A stretch of DNA of 64,000 bases, taken from contig CM049400.1 in assembly GCA_026929865.2 (NCBI GenBank), positions 16,008,001 through 16,072,000 of the forward strand. The letters run 5' to 3'. This document shows positions 37,701 to 51,033 of the stretch, piece after piece; position 1 is the first letter of the stretch, and each line of letters opens with the position of its first letter. Made by a program: the position numbers and the translations under genes. The notes beneath the pieces are model-generated. The model searched no databases. It was not told where the DNA came from and saw only the letters and a program-made list of their open reading frames with translations. The DNA is from Hyperoplus lanceolatus (taxonomy: Eukaryota > Chordata > Actinopteri > Uranoscopiformes > Ammodytidae).

Positions 37701-38990
37701 AGAAGAGAAATAGTCTGAATAACAAATAATTGATTCTTTGAAACATGTGGCAAGCCTGCTTAGCAAAGAGTGATGGAGGCTTTCTGAGCTTATAAATCAC
37801 ACAGTGCAGTCACACTAAAACGCTAAAGCCCGCCGAGGAGCAAAGCACTTCTAATTACAATGCCAGGTCCCACCATTAATTGCTCTAATCACTCATGTCT
37901 CTGCTGTATCTCAGGAGCTCCTGTCCCCTGCTTCGCTCACTTTATCGTGTATGCAGAACACACACAGTCACACAGCTGGAAAGTGGGCACATTTTATCAT
38001 GCACACACACATATACTGCCCATGGCCTATACGTGAATGTTCTTTACATAAATAGTGTATTATTCAATTTGTTCACTCAGTATTTTGGTTTTAAATACTC
38101 TCTCTGACTAGTTTTATAATTCTATCTTCTTTTTAAGGCATTCAACTTTAGGATGTCTAACTCTTTGCCACAGTTAAACTGTAAATGAACATGAGTAATG
38201 CTTAAGAGTAAAACCTCAAATAGGAAGTTATAAACTAATTAATGTATGCTAATGTTAATGTTTGCATTAACGTTAAGTGATAATATATAGTAGTTAATAC
38301 AATTAATCTAGGCAGAACTATAAATGTTGTGGATTTCAACTATCAATCAGTTATATGTTCCTGAATGTATCTATGTTATTCTCACACTGGCTTGGTAATA
38401 CATGGCTGAATTTAGCATAGTGACACTTGTTAGCTACATCACCACTTGTTTCTTGAATAGAGACCTGTAGTGTCCATCATCCAAAAAATCCTCCCCTTTA
38501 ACGTCAACAGTGGAAATAGCAACCAAAAGTCATAAATAGCACATATTGCTTAAATGTCTTTTTCGGCCCAGGAGGCTCAAGAATTGTTGACATCTGGTTC
38601 CCAACTAATCTTCAACCTTGCAACAGATGTGTTTTTTAATTAGTTTGAAGGTACATTTCCTGTCCTACTGTATATCCTCTGGGTTTTTTCCCTTTCAAAT
38701 CCCAGCATTCTCGCTAATAGAGTAGAGCAATGCGGCAAATCGCTCACTATGTCTCGCTGAGTGAAGGCTATAGACCCCCCCTCAATCATAGTGTACAAAA
38801 AGGGGCTGACAGGAGAGCGAAGCATGGAACTCTGGGACACGGCTTATCCGTTCGTCTGAGCTTCTTGCCCTTCAGTGGATGAAATAAGACAGGCTGGGTG
38901 ATGCTGGGGGGACTCAAGACAGAGCCTAGAGTTGAGGGCATGAAAGGGAGGGGAGCTGCATTTCCTCTAATGAAAAATTTACATTGCAGA

Positions 38991-39032
<42 letters not shown>

Positions 39033-39202
39033 TTGTCAACATGCCCTCATTTAATAATTTAAGATGTTTCATCGAGATGAATCTGTGTCTGTTTTCCAGT
39101 GTATTTATGTATGTGTGTGTAAGGCCCAGCTGCTTGTTATGACTGTACTAAAACCTCTTCATTAATATACACTTAACCAACCCCACCCCTCTCTCTCTCT
39201 CG

Positions 39203-39293
<91 letters not shown>

Positions 39294-42200
39294 CTATCAC
39301 CATTCCACAGGGGCCAATCTTCAGGTATCCCAAATGAATGCAAAGCACACACAAGCCAAACTGACAAATACAGAGACATGCATTTAGATGACAAGAGACT
39401 ATAAAGCCTGCATAATTCATGCCACATGCACAATGTTCTCCTTTGTTTTATTATCATTCATTTTTATTTATTTTGTATTTTTTTGCGAACGTGCAATTTG
39501 TGTGTGCGGGCACATGTGCATGTGTGCTGCATGGATACCGCAGGCACTTGAATTACTCACATCAGTTTTTGGAAACGTAGAGAGAGAGTGTGTGCAGAGG
39601 TGTTTGAAGGGAGAAAATAAGTAGATAAGTGTATGCGCATGTGTGTGTGCTTCTGTTGGCTTCGTCGTTTGTGATGACTAATGGAAGTTATTTGTTCTCT
39701 GAAACGTCCCCTGAATACAAATGAAGCGATTTACCTAAACAAAAAAATGCCACTGATTTGGAGACGGATCAAGTGAAATAACAAGTAAAAAGACCCATCC
39801 ATTTAACATTTGTGCAAGAGCATCCATAGTCCAACCAAACTTGCAAAGTACCAAAGTACCAAAGTACCGTTTTAAAAATTGGAAAATGAAGCTGTCTAAT
39901 TCAACATGATTGCTTTTGCATTTTGACATGCCTGTTAAAAAATGGAAAAAGCAACCAGGCGGCTAGGAATGTATTTTTGTGAAACATACGTGGCAGGTGT
40001 GAACGTGTTTTTAAAAAGAAACTGCTACTTTTGATATTTGGTTTGACTGCATTGGGGATTGCCGCCTTCTAAGTTTGAAGTACAGGATTACCAATTTTAG
40101 TTGTGGTGGCACTGCTCCTGAATTTATTAGTTGTTCTTTTCCTACAGTATAGGCCTGGAATGACCATAGGGACACAGTGTGTAGAGCTTTGACCAAAACT
40201 TTGAGAGCGCTTCCAGTATTGATCTTCTGTGTAGATACGTGTGTGTGTGTGTGTGTGTGTTTGTGTGTGTGTGTGAAATCCCAAAGAGGAAAGACTCATC
40301 GGTAAGTGTATGTGATGCATCCATGGCTAGTGTGGCAGATTGGGGTTACTGCCATATGTGTGTTGATGTACTGTGCCCGTAGTGCTTATGAATAATGTAA
40401 TGTTAATCCATGTGTGTAAAATACAGGACATTTCTCTCTCACATACCTTTCCCTGGCTTTTCTTTTCATTGCATGTGTCCAAAAGTATGCGTTTTCTTGC
40501 ACCTTTCTTGAATTCTTTGTGTGTATATGTGTTTTTGTGTGAGCCTGAGGGTATCTCTTCAGAGATGTGCCTTTCTACCTTGAGAAAAGGAATGATTGTC
40601 AGTTTTATTCGGCTGACATTGAATAGCTGGCAAGAGAGAGCTATTTAACGATTGAACAAAGCGTACCACAGGCCTCTTTAAATATTCATATTTGTTGAAC
40701 TTTGCCTTTGAATATAGAAAAAAAGGCTAGATTTAGTACAAAGAATTGGGTTGAGAACCTTTGCCGTTTACATTTTACATATACCGCTGGTGGTTTTACA
40801 CAGAGGGATTTTTGTGCAAGTTAGAATAGAAGATTGTTGTATGGCAACGTCATTTTAAGCTGCCAGGTAATCAAGACATGCAAGGAACACAATGATGCAA
40901 TGAACTGCCGTGAATCTAATAACAATAGCCTTTTATAGAGGTGAATTTTTGCAAGTGACATTGAGCACAGGTATGGTGTAGCAGCCTTTAGAGACTGCTT
41001 AATAGGAAGGGAGAAAAAGATGTGGAGGGTGAAAATGGCAAAACTACAGAAAGCTTTTTGAGCAGGTTGGTATAATAGAATGAAAAGTCATGAAAAATGA
41101 AAGGGAGCGTGGCAAATAATATACAAGAAGGCTCCAGTGCACAAGACGGCAACAATAGGTTAGTCTCTGACGGTAAACATCACCCAGGGTTCCTGGTATG
41201 AGCATTTTATCTCTCCCGGTGGTCCATAGTTTGTTATATCTGCTTGAACAAATACCCTTCCTGAAAACCTTCTTGCTATATAATACTTGGTCCATGTTGA
41301 ACGACATTGTGTTTTCACTTGGCCTGAGTAACCCCACTCATTTCATTTCCCAGGTTCTTGCGTTCCTTTACTATCTCGGTGACTGTAAATCGAGGCGGGA
41401 CCTGTCGTGTTTATGTCACATCGTAAAATGTGTTGATGTGTTATTATCTACCTCCTCATTTCTGCATACAGAACAGCGTTTCTGGGCGCTGCACTTCTTT
41501 TCAGCCTGCCTGTCTCATTCATTCCTTTTCTCTATACACCTGCTCATTAGATTACTCACTCAGACTTCTGTAGCTGCCCAGTCCCATAATCACATTTCCA
41601 TAGAAGCCTCTAGTATCAGAAATATAAAATAATTGCAAATGTGTTAAATACAGCTCACTCTTCCCACTCTGAAAACAAACACTTCTAGTGTGACTGACTG
41701 TGTGCATTCTTTTTCTGTAAGGGTGTCGTTGTGTATTTATGCACATGCAATTATTTTAAAAAGAAGAACGTGACAACTCATAAAAAGTGAGAAGAAAGGG
41801 ATTGGGAGAAATGTAGTGAGCAAGAGAGTTGGCAAATGGCAGGAGCCTGATTCGCTACATTAAAGCTGCAGATGTTGTGATTTTCAGATTTTCATTTCCA
41901 TCACATAAATGTCAAAGCACATCTGGCCAGGGGCAGCTCTGCTGCGGCACTGATGAAACAACCTTCTAGTTCTGATTCAGATTAATGAGCAATATTTTAT
42001 AGAAAGTGAAATGCCATGTGTTGAGGATTTTTTTGTGTCAGGCAGCTTGTAAAGCATGAAATATGTTGCTTAATGGCAGCCACACACACGTGTATTAAGG
42101 CATATGTTATATGCTTAAATTTGAGATGTTGTATCGACAAAAACACTGAATGTCTACACACATGACCAGAGGCGTCATTCCAATATAAACTGGGGGGGCA

Positions 42201-42695
42201 TGTGCCAAAGGTTGTGGACAAACAGGGCAACATTGCCATCTCTAGAGCCAGCCCGTAGCATGGCTAAAAATTGGTACACTAGCGCAAATGGTGATTTTTG
42301 TCTTTCAGACACCCATATTCCCATTCCAATTCTTAACAGTCAATAGCAACATTCTATTGAGCGCTTTTGAATAGCTTACCCGATCTGAACATTTGACAGC
42401 TGGGCTGTAATGATAAGCAAATGTCAACTCAAATCACCACCTTGGGGGACTGCCAATCAGCCACTTGCTAATTGGTCCAATGCGCATGTTGCATGCTGTA
42501 GCCAATCCACTAGTGCTTGTGAGTGTTGTTTGCATTTGAGGATAATATTATTAGGTTGGATAAGGCTGATATGACATACTGTACAAGAAGTGGACGAGGC
42601 AATTAGTCCCCCCTCTTCTCCTGTCTTGAATTTTGTCAGGCAATTATACTACAAACAGGGAAATGGGTTCTCTGGAACTCTGCACATTCTCACGC

Positions 42696-42775
<80 letters not shown>

Positions 42776-45700
42776 CTCTCTCACTTTCTCTCTCACACAC
42801 ACACTTCCACAAGGCAGATTGTCATACCAAATCTGCAGAGATTTCTGACTTCCACCCTATCATGCATGCAATGCTCTTTCTCACACACATGCACGCTCAA
42901 GTAAAAGGACTGCAAAGATGTCACACTGTGTATAAACATTCATTATTCATTCTAAAACCACACATAGCATGACAAATGCACACACACACATGCATGGTTA
43001 GGGTAATTAGTTGAAAGATGGAAAGAACAAGGCTCTCAGCACAGACGGGAAGATGATTTCACACACAGATGCCATCATTTCACCGACACACCTACTGTTT
43101 ACCCTTTAACCACAAATACACGCACACACACACACAAACACACACACACACAAGCCCGCTCGTCTCACTGAAAGAGCCTTCAGGTGGAATTACAAGTCTG
43201 ATTTCAGCTTGGTGGAGATGCAGGAGGACGATAGTCGCGGGCTGAACCAAGAGGCAATGAATCAGTGCCTTATCAGACCTATGGCCCTAGGTTTGAACTG
43301 TCAGCAGAGAAACAGCATTCACACACACATACACACATACATACACACACACCTTTGGCCAACAATCTCCCTTCCACAGTTGGCCCCGGCCACAGCGTGG
43401 CATCACGTTACTGACGGCTCAGAGGGGCACTCTAGTCTACAGTCTGCCCCTCTGCTCAGTTATTCTGCCAGCGAGAGTAAAGGAGGAGTGAGCGAAGGTT
43501 GGCCTGTTTAATTCAGCAGCTTCACGACAAGCCCCGTCACCATGTAGATTTATAGTATTATCCAGAGGAATGAGGAGATGGTCGGGATTTAACTACCTCG
43601 GGATTCTAATGGGGGATTTGGCTGGCACTTTACAAAATCACCTTAATCCAGCGTTGTTCTGTGAAGGGAGGGATGTGAGCAGTAAAACATGAATGGCATT
43701 TTCTGACGTAGGTCCCATATCCCTTTTGAACCCGACAAATGCTCACTAACTCACTTTTTTTATGAATGATGTAATTGCTTTAGATTTTAGTGAATTTTAT
43801 CCTAACAAGGAGAGGCATTAGCATGTTTAAGATATAAATGATATCTTGTATTCAAATGTGATTACATAATGAACCGGTTTGCAAGGATCGGCATGGCTCT
43901 CAGTAACAGATTCCTAATGATGAAATATCCGATAGGCCGGGGCACGACACCTTCAGGAAAAGGCCGGCCTTCATGATAATTAACAGGATGCATTAGTGCA
44001 CATGAAAGTTTATTAATCAGGCAGCTGTGGGGAGCTGTCAAACCCGATGACATTTCACTGTGTTGCAAGGCTATATCTAACTATGCTGTTTCTCCAGGAA
44101 CAAAATGATGCATTTTTCAGACTAATAATGCCCATACTAGACTCAATTATTGCAGTGTTGTATGTAAAGTCTATAGTTCAAAATTCACATTGAAAGCTTT
44201 TCTTTAAAGCTATTGTGCGCAACTGCTTTTGCCCCCATGAAGAATTATGAGAAAATAACAACAACACTGTTGGCGCATCTACATGAGGTTAGTCTTCGGT
44301 GATCTCGAATGGATTTGAATCCTTCTGCTCTATGTCCAGGTTCTTCTTAACAGTAGAATCAAAAAAACTGAAACATTTCTTTGAAGCTTCATGTGATTTT
44401 TCTAAGCCAGTGTCAGGGGGTGACCATAATTTGTAAATGCTGCCATACTGAGAAATACAGACAGAGAATTATGAGAAACTTAATTTCCGCTCTTTTGGCA
44501 ACTGCATCAACCAACAGCCATTTGTATAAAAGGTTTCGCACTATAGCTTTAAAGTTGGTTTTGTGTAAGAGATCAGAACTGTTGATCTGTCTGTGGCAAG
44601 AGGGAGATCTGCATGCTGCGGGAAGTCCTTTATGCCACAGGGTGCTTCACATTTTGCAGAGGAAGGATGGATGAGGCATATGAGACTGAGATGAAAGCTG
44701 TGACAGTCTGTAGCCCAGGTTTTTTCCCGGGCTGTGTCGGTGTCCTTCACACTGAGGGCTCAAATGATAGGGCTTGGATGCAGGGTAAGGGGGGAGATTT
44801 CATGTGACAGAAGGCTTTGCCTAATGGCCAGTCTGTTCTGCAACTCTGCCTGTTTATCTCTGTCTTCATAGAGCCACACTTTTTGTTCTCTCTTTCCCTC
44901 TCTCTCCCGCTCCTCTTCCCAGGCCATATGTGCCTCTTGGATCCCATCATCTCTGATAGGAGGAGAGCGCAGACAGAGAGGAGGAGTCACTATCATTGCT
45001 CCGAGTGTGGTGTAAACAGGCTTTTAATTTATGAATCTCTCCAGAGCAATACAGATTTCAGGATAGTTTGTTTTCCGGGCACCTGAGCAGTCCACACTGA
45101 TTTAAAGGTGGCGCCTGCGTTCTGCGGCCTGTTTTAAAGCGCCAACAGTGGGAGGTGGCATGCTCTGCCAGCCTGCCAACTGTGTGGGCTCTGCTGTGAC
45201 CAGTCACTCTTCATAATGGCTGTCTGGCCCCTGGAACACAGCCAGCTCAGTGGTCACATGACTGACACTGGGGAGATCAGGCTACCCCTCAGTAACCCTG
45301 GATCAATGTTGCCTATGGAGATGACACAAGGGCAGAGAAGCCAAGGCCTCATGGGCGTGGTCGAAATGAAGGGAGAGAAAGAGAGAGAGAGATAAAAGAA
45401 TGAAAAGACAGGGTTGAAAAGTAGGACACAATAAAGAACAAGAGGCTGAGGCCAAGAAATCAAATTAAAGCCACGCTCAAAAGAAGGATGGGGAATAGAA
45501 GAATGTAAGCAGTCTTAGTAGAAAGGAGAGTGGGGACAGTATAGGGGCTCACTATTTATCACCTATATGCTGATACAGTGTGCTTTTTCTGAAGGACAGA
45601 TAATACGTTTCATCTCCAATGTGTTTTTATCTCCCGTTCTCACTCTTGCGGGCCTTAGATTTAAACTTCAAAGGAGTATTATAGACGCACTGTAGCCTGC

Positions 45701-48700
45701 ATTTAAAGTGTGCATGTTCCAGGAACAACAAGCAGGAAAGGCCAGTTTTGCTCAGCTTGGCAAGTATCGGTTATGCTTTGATACTTCATGACATGGTGGC
45801 CATACAGAGGTGATTCAGTGTTCAGTTCTGCTATTCTGATTTATGTAGTACGTTTTTTAAAACTTAAGTACATCGTTATACTAGAAAGTTATGTTAGCTG
45901 CTCAAGCAATCAAATTTTGTCCATATGGATCCCTTTTTTTCTTTCTTTGTTTGGGTTCATTTCAGTTGTTAACCCATCAGTTAAGTTTTTTTATCGGGCA
46001 CCGTGCAGTCCATTTGGCAACACACACAGCATCCTGCTACATATGTAGAAATCTATAAACTGTCCAGAGCTTGTCACCTGTCAACATGTCCCTCTCGCTG
46101 TGAAACACCAAACAGAATAAGTTGCTTTGTATCACCAGAGTATAGGCAATGGTAGGAGACCGCAGTGAACCTTTTATCCCATTTCATAAACTCCCATTGG
46201 GTTTTATGATGGGTCTGAGTTTCGTTTGTTTTTTAATAGCTATTTTTTTGTTGGGCGTCAAATGAATGATGGCAGTATTTCAAAGTATAACCTCCTTAAA
46301 GATCAAAAAGCTTGTTCGCAAACTACCTTTCCCACGTGTCATTCCTCTCTTCCCTCTCTCTTTGTTGCACAGCGGGGAACCATTAAGGTGATTCCATTAT
46401 CTCTTCCATTCTCTCTTCTAAGGGGATCTTCCTGACATCATCCATTGCCATTTAATTTGTGACCAAGGGTATTTCGGCTCTGAAAAATTGGAAGGAACAG
46501 TCCTCTGCCTTCATGGCGGATGTGCTATTCAGGATAATTGTTGATTGTCAGATTGCATCTCGATAAAGAGGAGCTTTAAAGAAGGTTCTATGGTGTATCG
46601 CCCCTCACACATAATTGTCCAAACATATAACCCAAGGCAGTAGACAACAGGGATGCATTGCCGTCATGTTCAGGTCAGTTTTAATTTCACTCTCATCCTA
46701 ATTAATTAGCAGTTCTATATCTTGTTTTAATGGGCTGTATATACACCAATGGAATTGTTGCAGCTCCCTTCCATTAAACCCTCAATTGCCCCTGTGGCCG
46801 CAGAGATGGTAAAATCACTAAACGAGCCAATGTATAAGATTGAGTCTTTTGCAGTAGTTTAACGCTCTTATCTGAACTGTTCTGCATTAATTCCTCTGTA
46901 TGATTAACGGGCAGGTACCGGCGTCAAAGTGAGCGAGAAATTAGTTCACGGAGGGATATATCGGTATTCATCCAACCTCCTCGCACCCGCCGCCGCACTC
47001 ACGAAACCTGTGCGATTATTCTGATTGGCTGAACATGTTGTTCTGCCTCAGGGACCTTTCCGCCTGCACTGTTCGCAAGCAGGAGACGGCAATCATCAGC
47101 AATACTACATGCATCAACGTTGTGAGTTGACTGACTGTGTGCAATCCTGGGGTTGCAGTGGTACACAGCACACTCTATGATTCACATTTATAAAGAAAAA
47201 AAATAATGGCATGCATGAAAACAAGCTTGAATGAGGGATCTACTTGAAGCGATACATCTGTTGGCTGATGAGATGTATTTATCCTCGCCTCTGCCATCCA
47301 AGCTCTGATGAATAAGCTCCGGTGAACACAAAGGGTCATACTAAACAGCCCCCTAGCCTCTCTGTCCGCTGTACCATGATGCATTGCCTGTTGTCGTTGC
47401 CCTGTCTCTGTACTTCCTCCGAGAGCTGATTAAGTCTTTGGAACAGCACGGAAACACCACAGGGTGTTGCATTGTTTTTCAGGCGGTTGGGGGGGGGGCA
47501 ATCCCAGTGAACAGTATGAATAGAGCAGTGACTCTGAAAGAGGCAGACTGTCGCTGTTTGTAGCAATTATTCAGGGGGCTCACAACGTCTGTCATGCGAT
47601 GATAGTAGGCACTCTCTCTCTCTCTTTTGGTCAGGCAATGTGTTTTAACCTCTTCCACCCATTTTTTAGGTATAAATATTTAGTTAATAACCCCTTTAAT
47701 TTCAGTTTGGGTGTAAATTGTGCATATTTGATAAGTTTCCTCGCAAAGTGTAATTACAAAATGATGCATTTGCTTACTTCAATATTGATAAGATAAAATA
47801 AAGCACTTTTCACAGGCTGTTAACAGTTTGCTGTGGTCAGTCTAGAGATGAGTGTAGACAGTTATGTTTCCTGGGTAAAAAAAACAATAATAAAAGGTAC
47901 AATAAATCACAATGTAAACAAAGACGATACTGCTGCAAAAAAAGGGGGTTGGCTGCCTAGATGCAGGGCTGTGAAGAAATTTTCGCTATTTATCATTATA
48001 TTGCCCATGGAGTTTTGACACCCTGTAGATTAGTCTCCCAATGAATGGAGAAAGAACTGTGTTGTGGTTTGTTTTGTTTGTCTCGAGGCAGAACCACTAA
48101 CACCACAAATCCCTACGTGCCAGATTTGCAGAGTTATATGTGTGCGTGGATTACTTCATCAGAAAACATTACATTTTTAGCTTGAGGGGGAAAGTAACTT
48201 AACAGCCCTCTTGTTGATGGTTTCTGGTCCTGAGCCTGTATCTAAGACGTATAAAGTGTAAACATAAATCTGAGCAAACCAAACCAAAAATATTTAGTTG
48301 TTCACTATGGGAAACAAAAACTCGAGACTATCGGTTTTGAGCATTTTTATTTTATTTTATTTTGCGGCGTCCTCCATCCATCCAGCCTCCGCAGCATTCC
48401 ACCTTGTTTGTCATTATGTGACACTCACTGTCTCGCATAATCCAACTAAACGGCAAGTTTATGCTTTTCCATATATTGCTGTGTGCATCAGCATATCAAA
48501 CGGGCTTCAAAGGCAAATCCTGTTTGCCAATGGTTTACAAGCAAAACAGTGAAGCAGTCATTAAATCAAAGCTGTGAGCCACCCTTTCTGCCATCCATCC
48601 ACCTCCAATGCCTGCTGAGCTGCTAGCACCTTAGCCCCATATAGCAGCCTCTCACCATATAATCTTAATCCTCCTGTTTTTGACAAGACAAACATTCCTG

Positions 48701-50179
48701 TTACTAGTGCAATGTGTATTATGCAGATACAAGGGGACGGAAATAAACAAAGGTCTGATAAAGAATATTTGAGCATTCAGCTGTAAAAACGTCCAAAACA
48801 AACTATTTGTATTGCTCTAAAACACAGTAGAAAACATATTCAGGGCACTTTTGTATACAGCGTATGTGCACATGTATGAAGAATGCATTACCAGTGAATT
48901 ATTTGTTAACAGGCCACTGAAAAGAGGAATCAAAATGGACCTAACAAACCTCTAGGGTACCTCGAGGCGTTTTGTGCATTGATTCATAGCCAGAGGTCTC
49001 CAATTGTTAAGTCCTGTTTTGAAGGTGAAATGAAAAGCCTTTCAAGAGATACAAACCCATTATTTATAGCAGCCAGGAAGAAAAGCATAGCAAGACGGTT
49101 TAGTGGACCATTCTCATCATCACTTGCTAAATTAGTTAAGTATTATTATCATGATTATTTCAGACAGTTTCAGCTATAGACATAGTGATTAACCCTGACT
49201 CCCATCAAATCACTGTCGCTTCCTGCCAACACTAACCGGCTGTCCTGCCTTCTTTCTCTGATCTTTACCTTCCCATTTCTTCTCCTTCCTTAAGTCTATG
49301 TGGCTCCTTTGCTCTCATCAGGGTTTATTTCCTGTTCATATGTTCTCCTCATTAGGACACAACTTTAATCTCAAATTCTAGCTGGCAGGAGGGTGCACAG
49401 GGGGCAATCTTAAGAAGAGGCATGTGCAAGGGGTTCTATTTTCCAATTAAACACACCCTAGACAGAGCTGTCTAGATGAAAGGAAAGAATGGAAATCCAT
49501 GGGTAGAGGAGGGGGAAATGGCATGATAAGATGAGCCAAGGATGTAAAAAAAAAAAACTTTCAAACCAAATGGCCAAATAAATCCAGCAGAGCATTAGCG
49601 CACAGAAGGTAAATTATCCATAATAGCCTAAAGTAAGTATTTTCTTTTTTCCTTTTTTTCTTAGATTGCCATCTACATATTATATAGATTTGTGTGGGGG
49701 GCAGAATTCACTCTGCAGTCCTTTCTTTGATCGTTTTTCTTTCTTTTTTCCATATCAAGTCATCCCTTGTCCCGAAGCTGTTTGTCGTGTTAAATCGTCC
49801 CGCAGAAGCGACAGGATTTTCTTCATTAAGTAGTGGCAAAGTGCACCGCCTCGCTGGAGAGTGAGGCTAAGAGTGTGTCCTCTCTGGGCTCTATCAATAA
49901 CCATTAAGGGTCCTCTCTCATTAGACCAAACCCCGCAGGCCTCCAGGGCTTGAGAAATATAGCCCCTGTGATGGAGTGTAGCTTAGATGGTATCACCGCC
50001 TTTTTCGGAAAATGCAAATTGTAATAGTTATTTTACCCTGAGGATGATTGCCACCAGCGCTTTTGTACACAGCCTTATTCTCATTCAACCTCTTTGCTTA
50101 AACATGCAGAACCCCACACCCCTATCGGCAACCTCCACTTTGCTACTCAGCTCCTCCCTTTTACCCTCCATCCATTTTT

Positions 50180-50224
<45 letters not shown>

Positions 50225-50990
50225 ACACACACACCCCTCAAACTCATTCAGCATATCCAAACTACTGCAGTATGATTATTCATACGGCAACAAGGCTGGA
50301 ATCAAGCTGGCAAGGCTGCCACGGAGACGGCGTGATGGTAGAGTTTCCGGATGATGACTTGGGAGTCTTGCAGCTTCTCTTGCCAAGAGCCGGGAATTCA
50401 AACTTAATCAGGGCAAGGACCCCTCCCTCCCTGCTCTATCTCCCAGAGAGCTGCAAAACACAGGGGTTGAGGCCAAAATGGCAGGGATAGAATGAGAGAG
50501 ACAAAAAGTCAAAGTCTAGGCAACATAATGCACACCACCGACCCTCCCTTCTGAGCCAGAGGTTTTTTCTCTCATGAGTGATGGGGTTCATTTTAGAGCC
50601 ATTGGAGAAACCTTGCTGTTTCACTCGAGAGAGGAGACATTAGTAAGATTAGCTTTGCTCTCGTCTATCGGTCCCCATCGAAACTCTTATCTCGCTCTCA
50701 CACACACTTACACACCGCGGACAATGTTCAAAAGGTCCACACACCCTGTCTGTTGTCCATCCGTCAACCCCAGCCAGGAGCACACAGCCAGCATGTTTCA
50801 GTGGAAGTCCAGTCCAGTGAGCTCTGAATAGCGGGGCCTCCAAGCCCTCAGCAATCGCCCCTGTCCTAAGGCCATGGTCACACCAAGGGGAGGAGGCAGT
50901 GATCACTCCTGATCAATAATACATCGACTGCATTAAAGCTCATGAATAAGTCATAGGCGGAAAGAATCCCGTCTTGAGGACACACACACA

Positions 50991-51033
<43 letters not shown>

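Noticed and set aside
39148-39457. Arg-Glu repeat ORFs
   Set aside because: Direct translation of the CT/GA microsatellite; the same applies to Ser-Leu ORFs at 42590-42904 and Cys-Val ORFs at 12771-13156.
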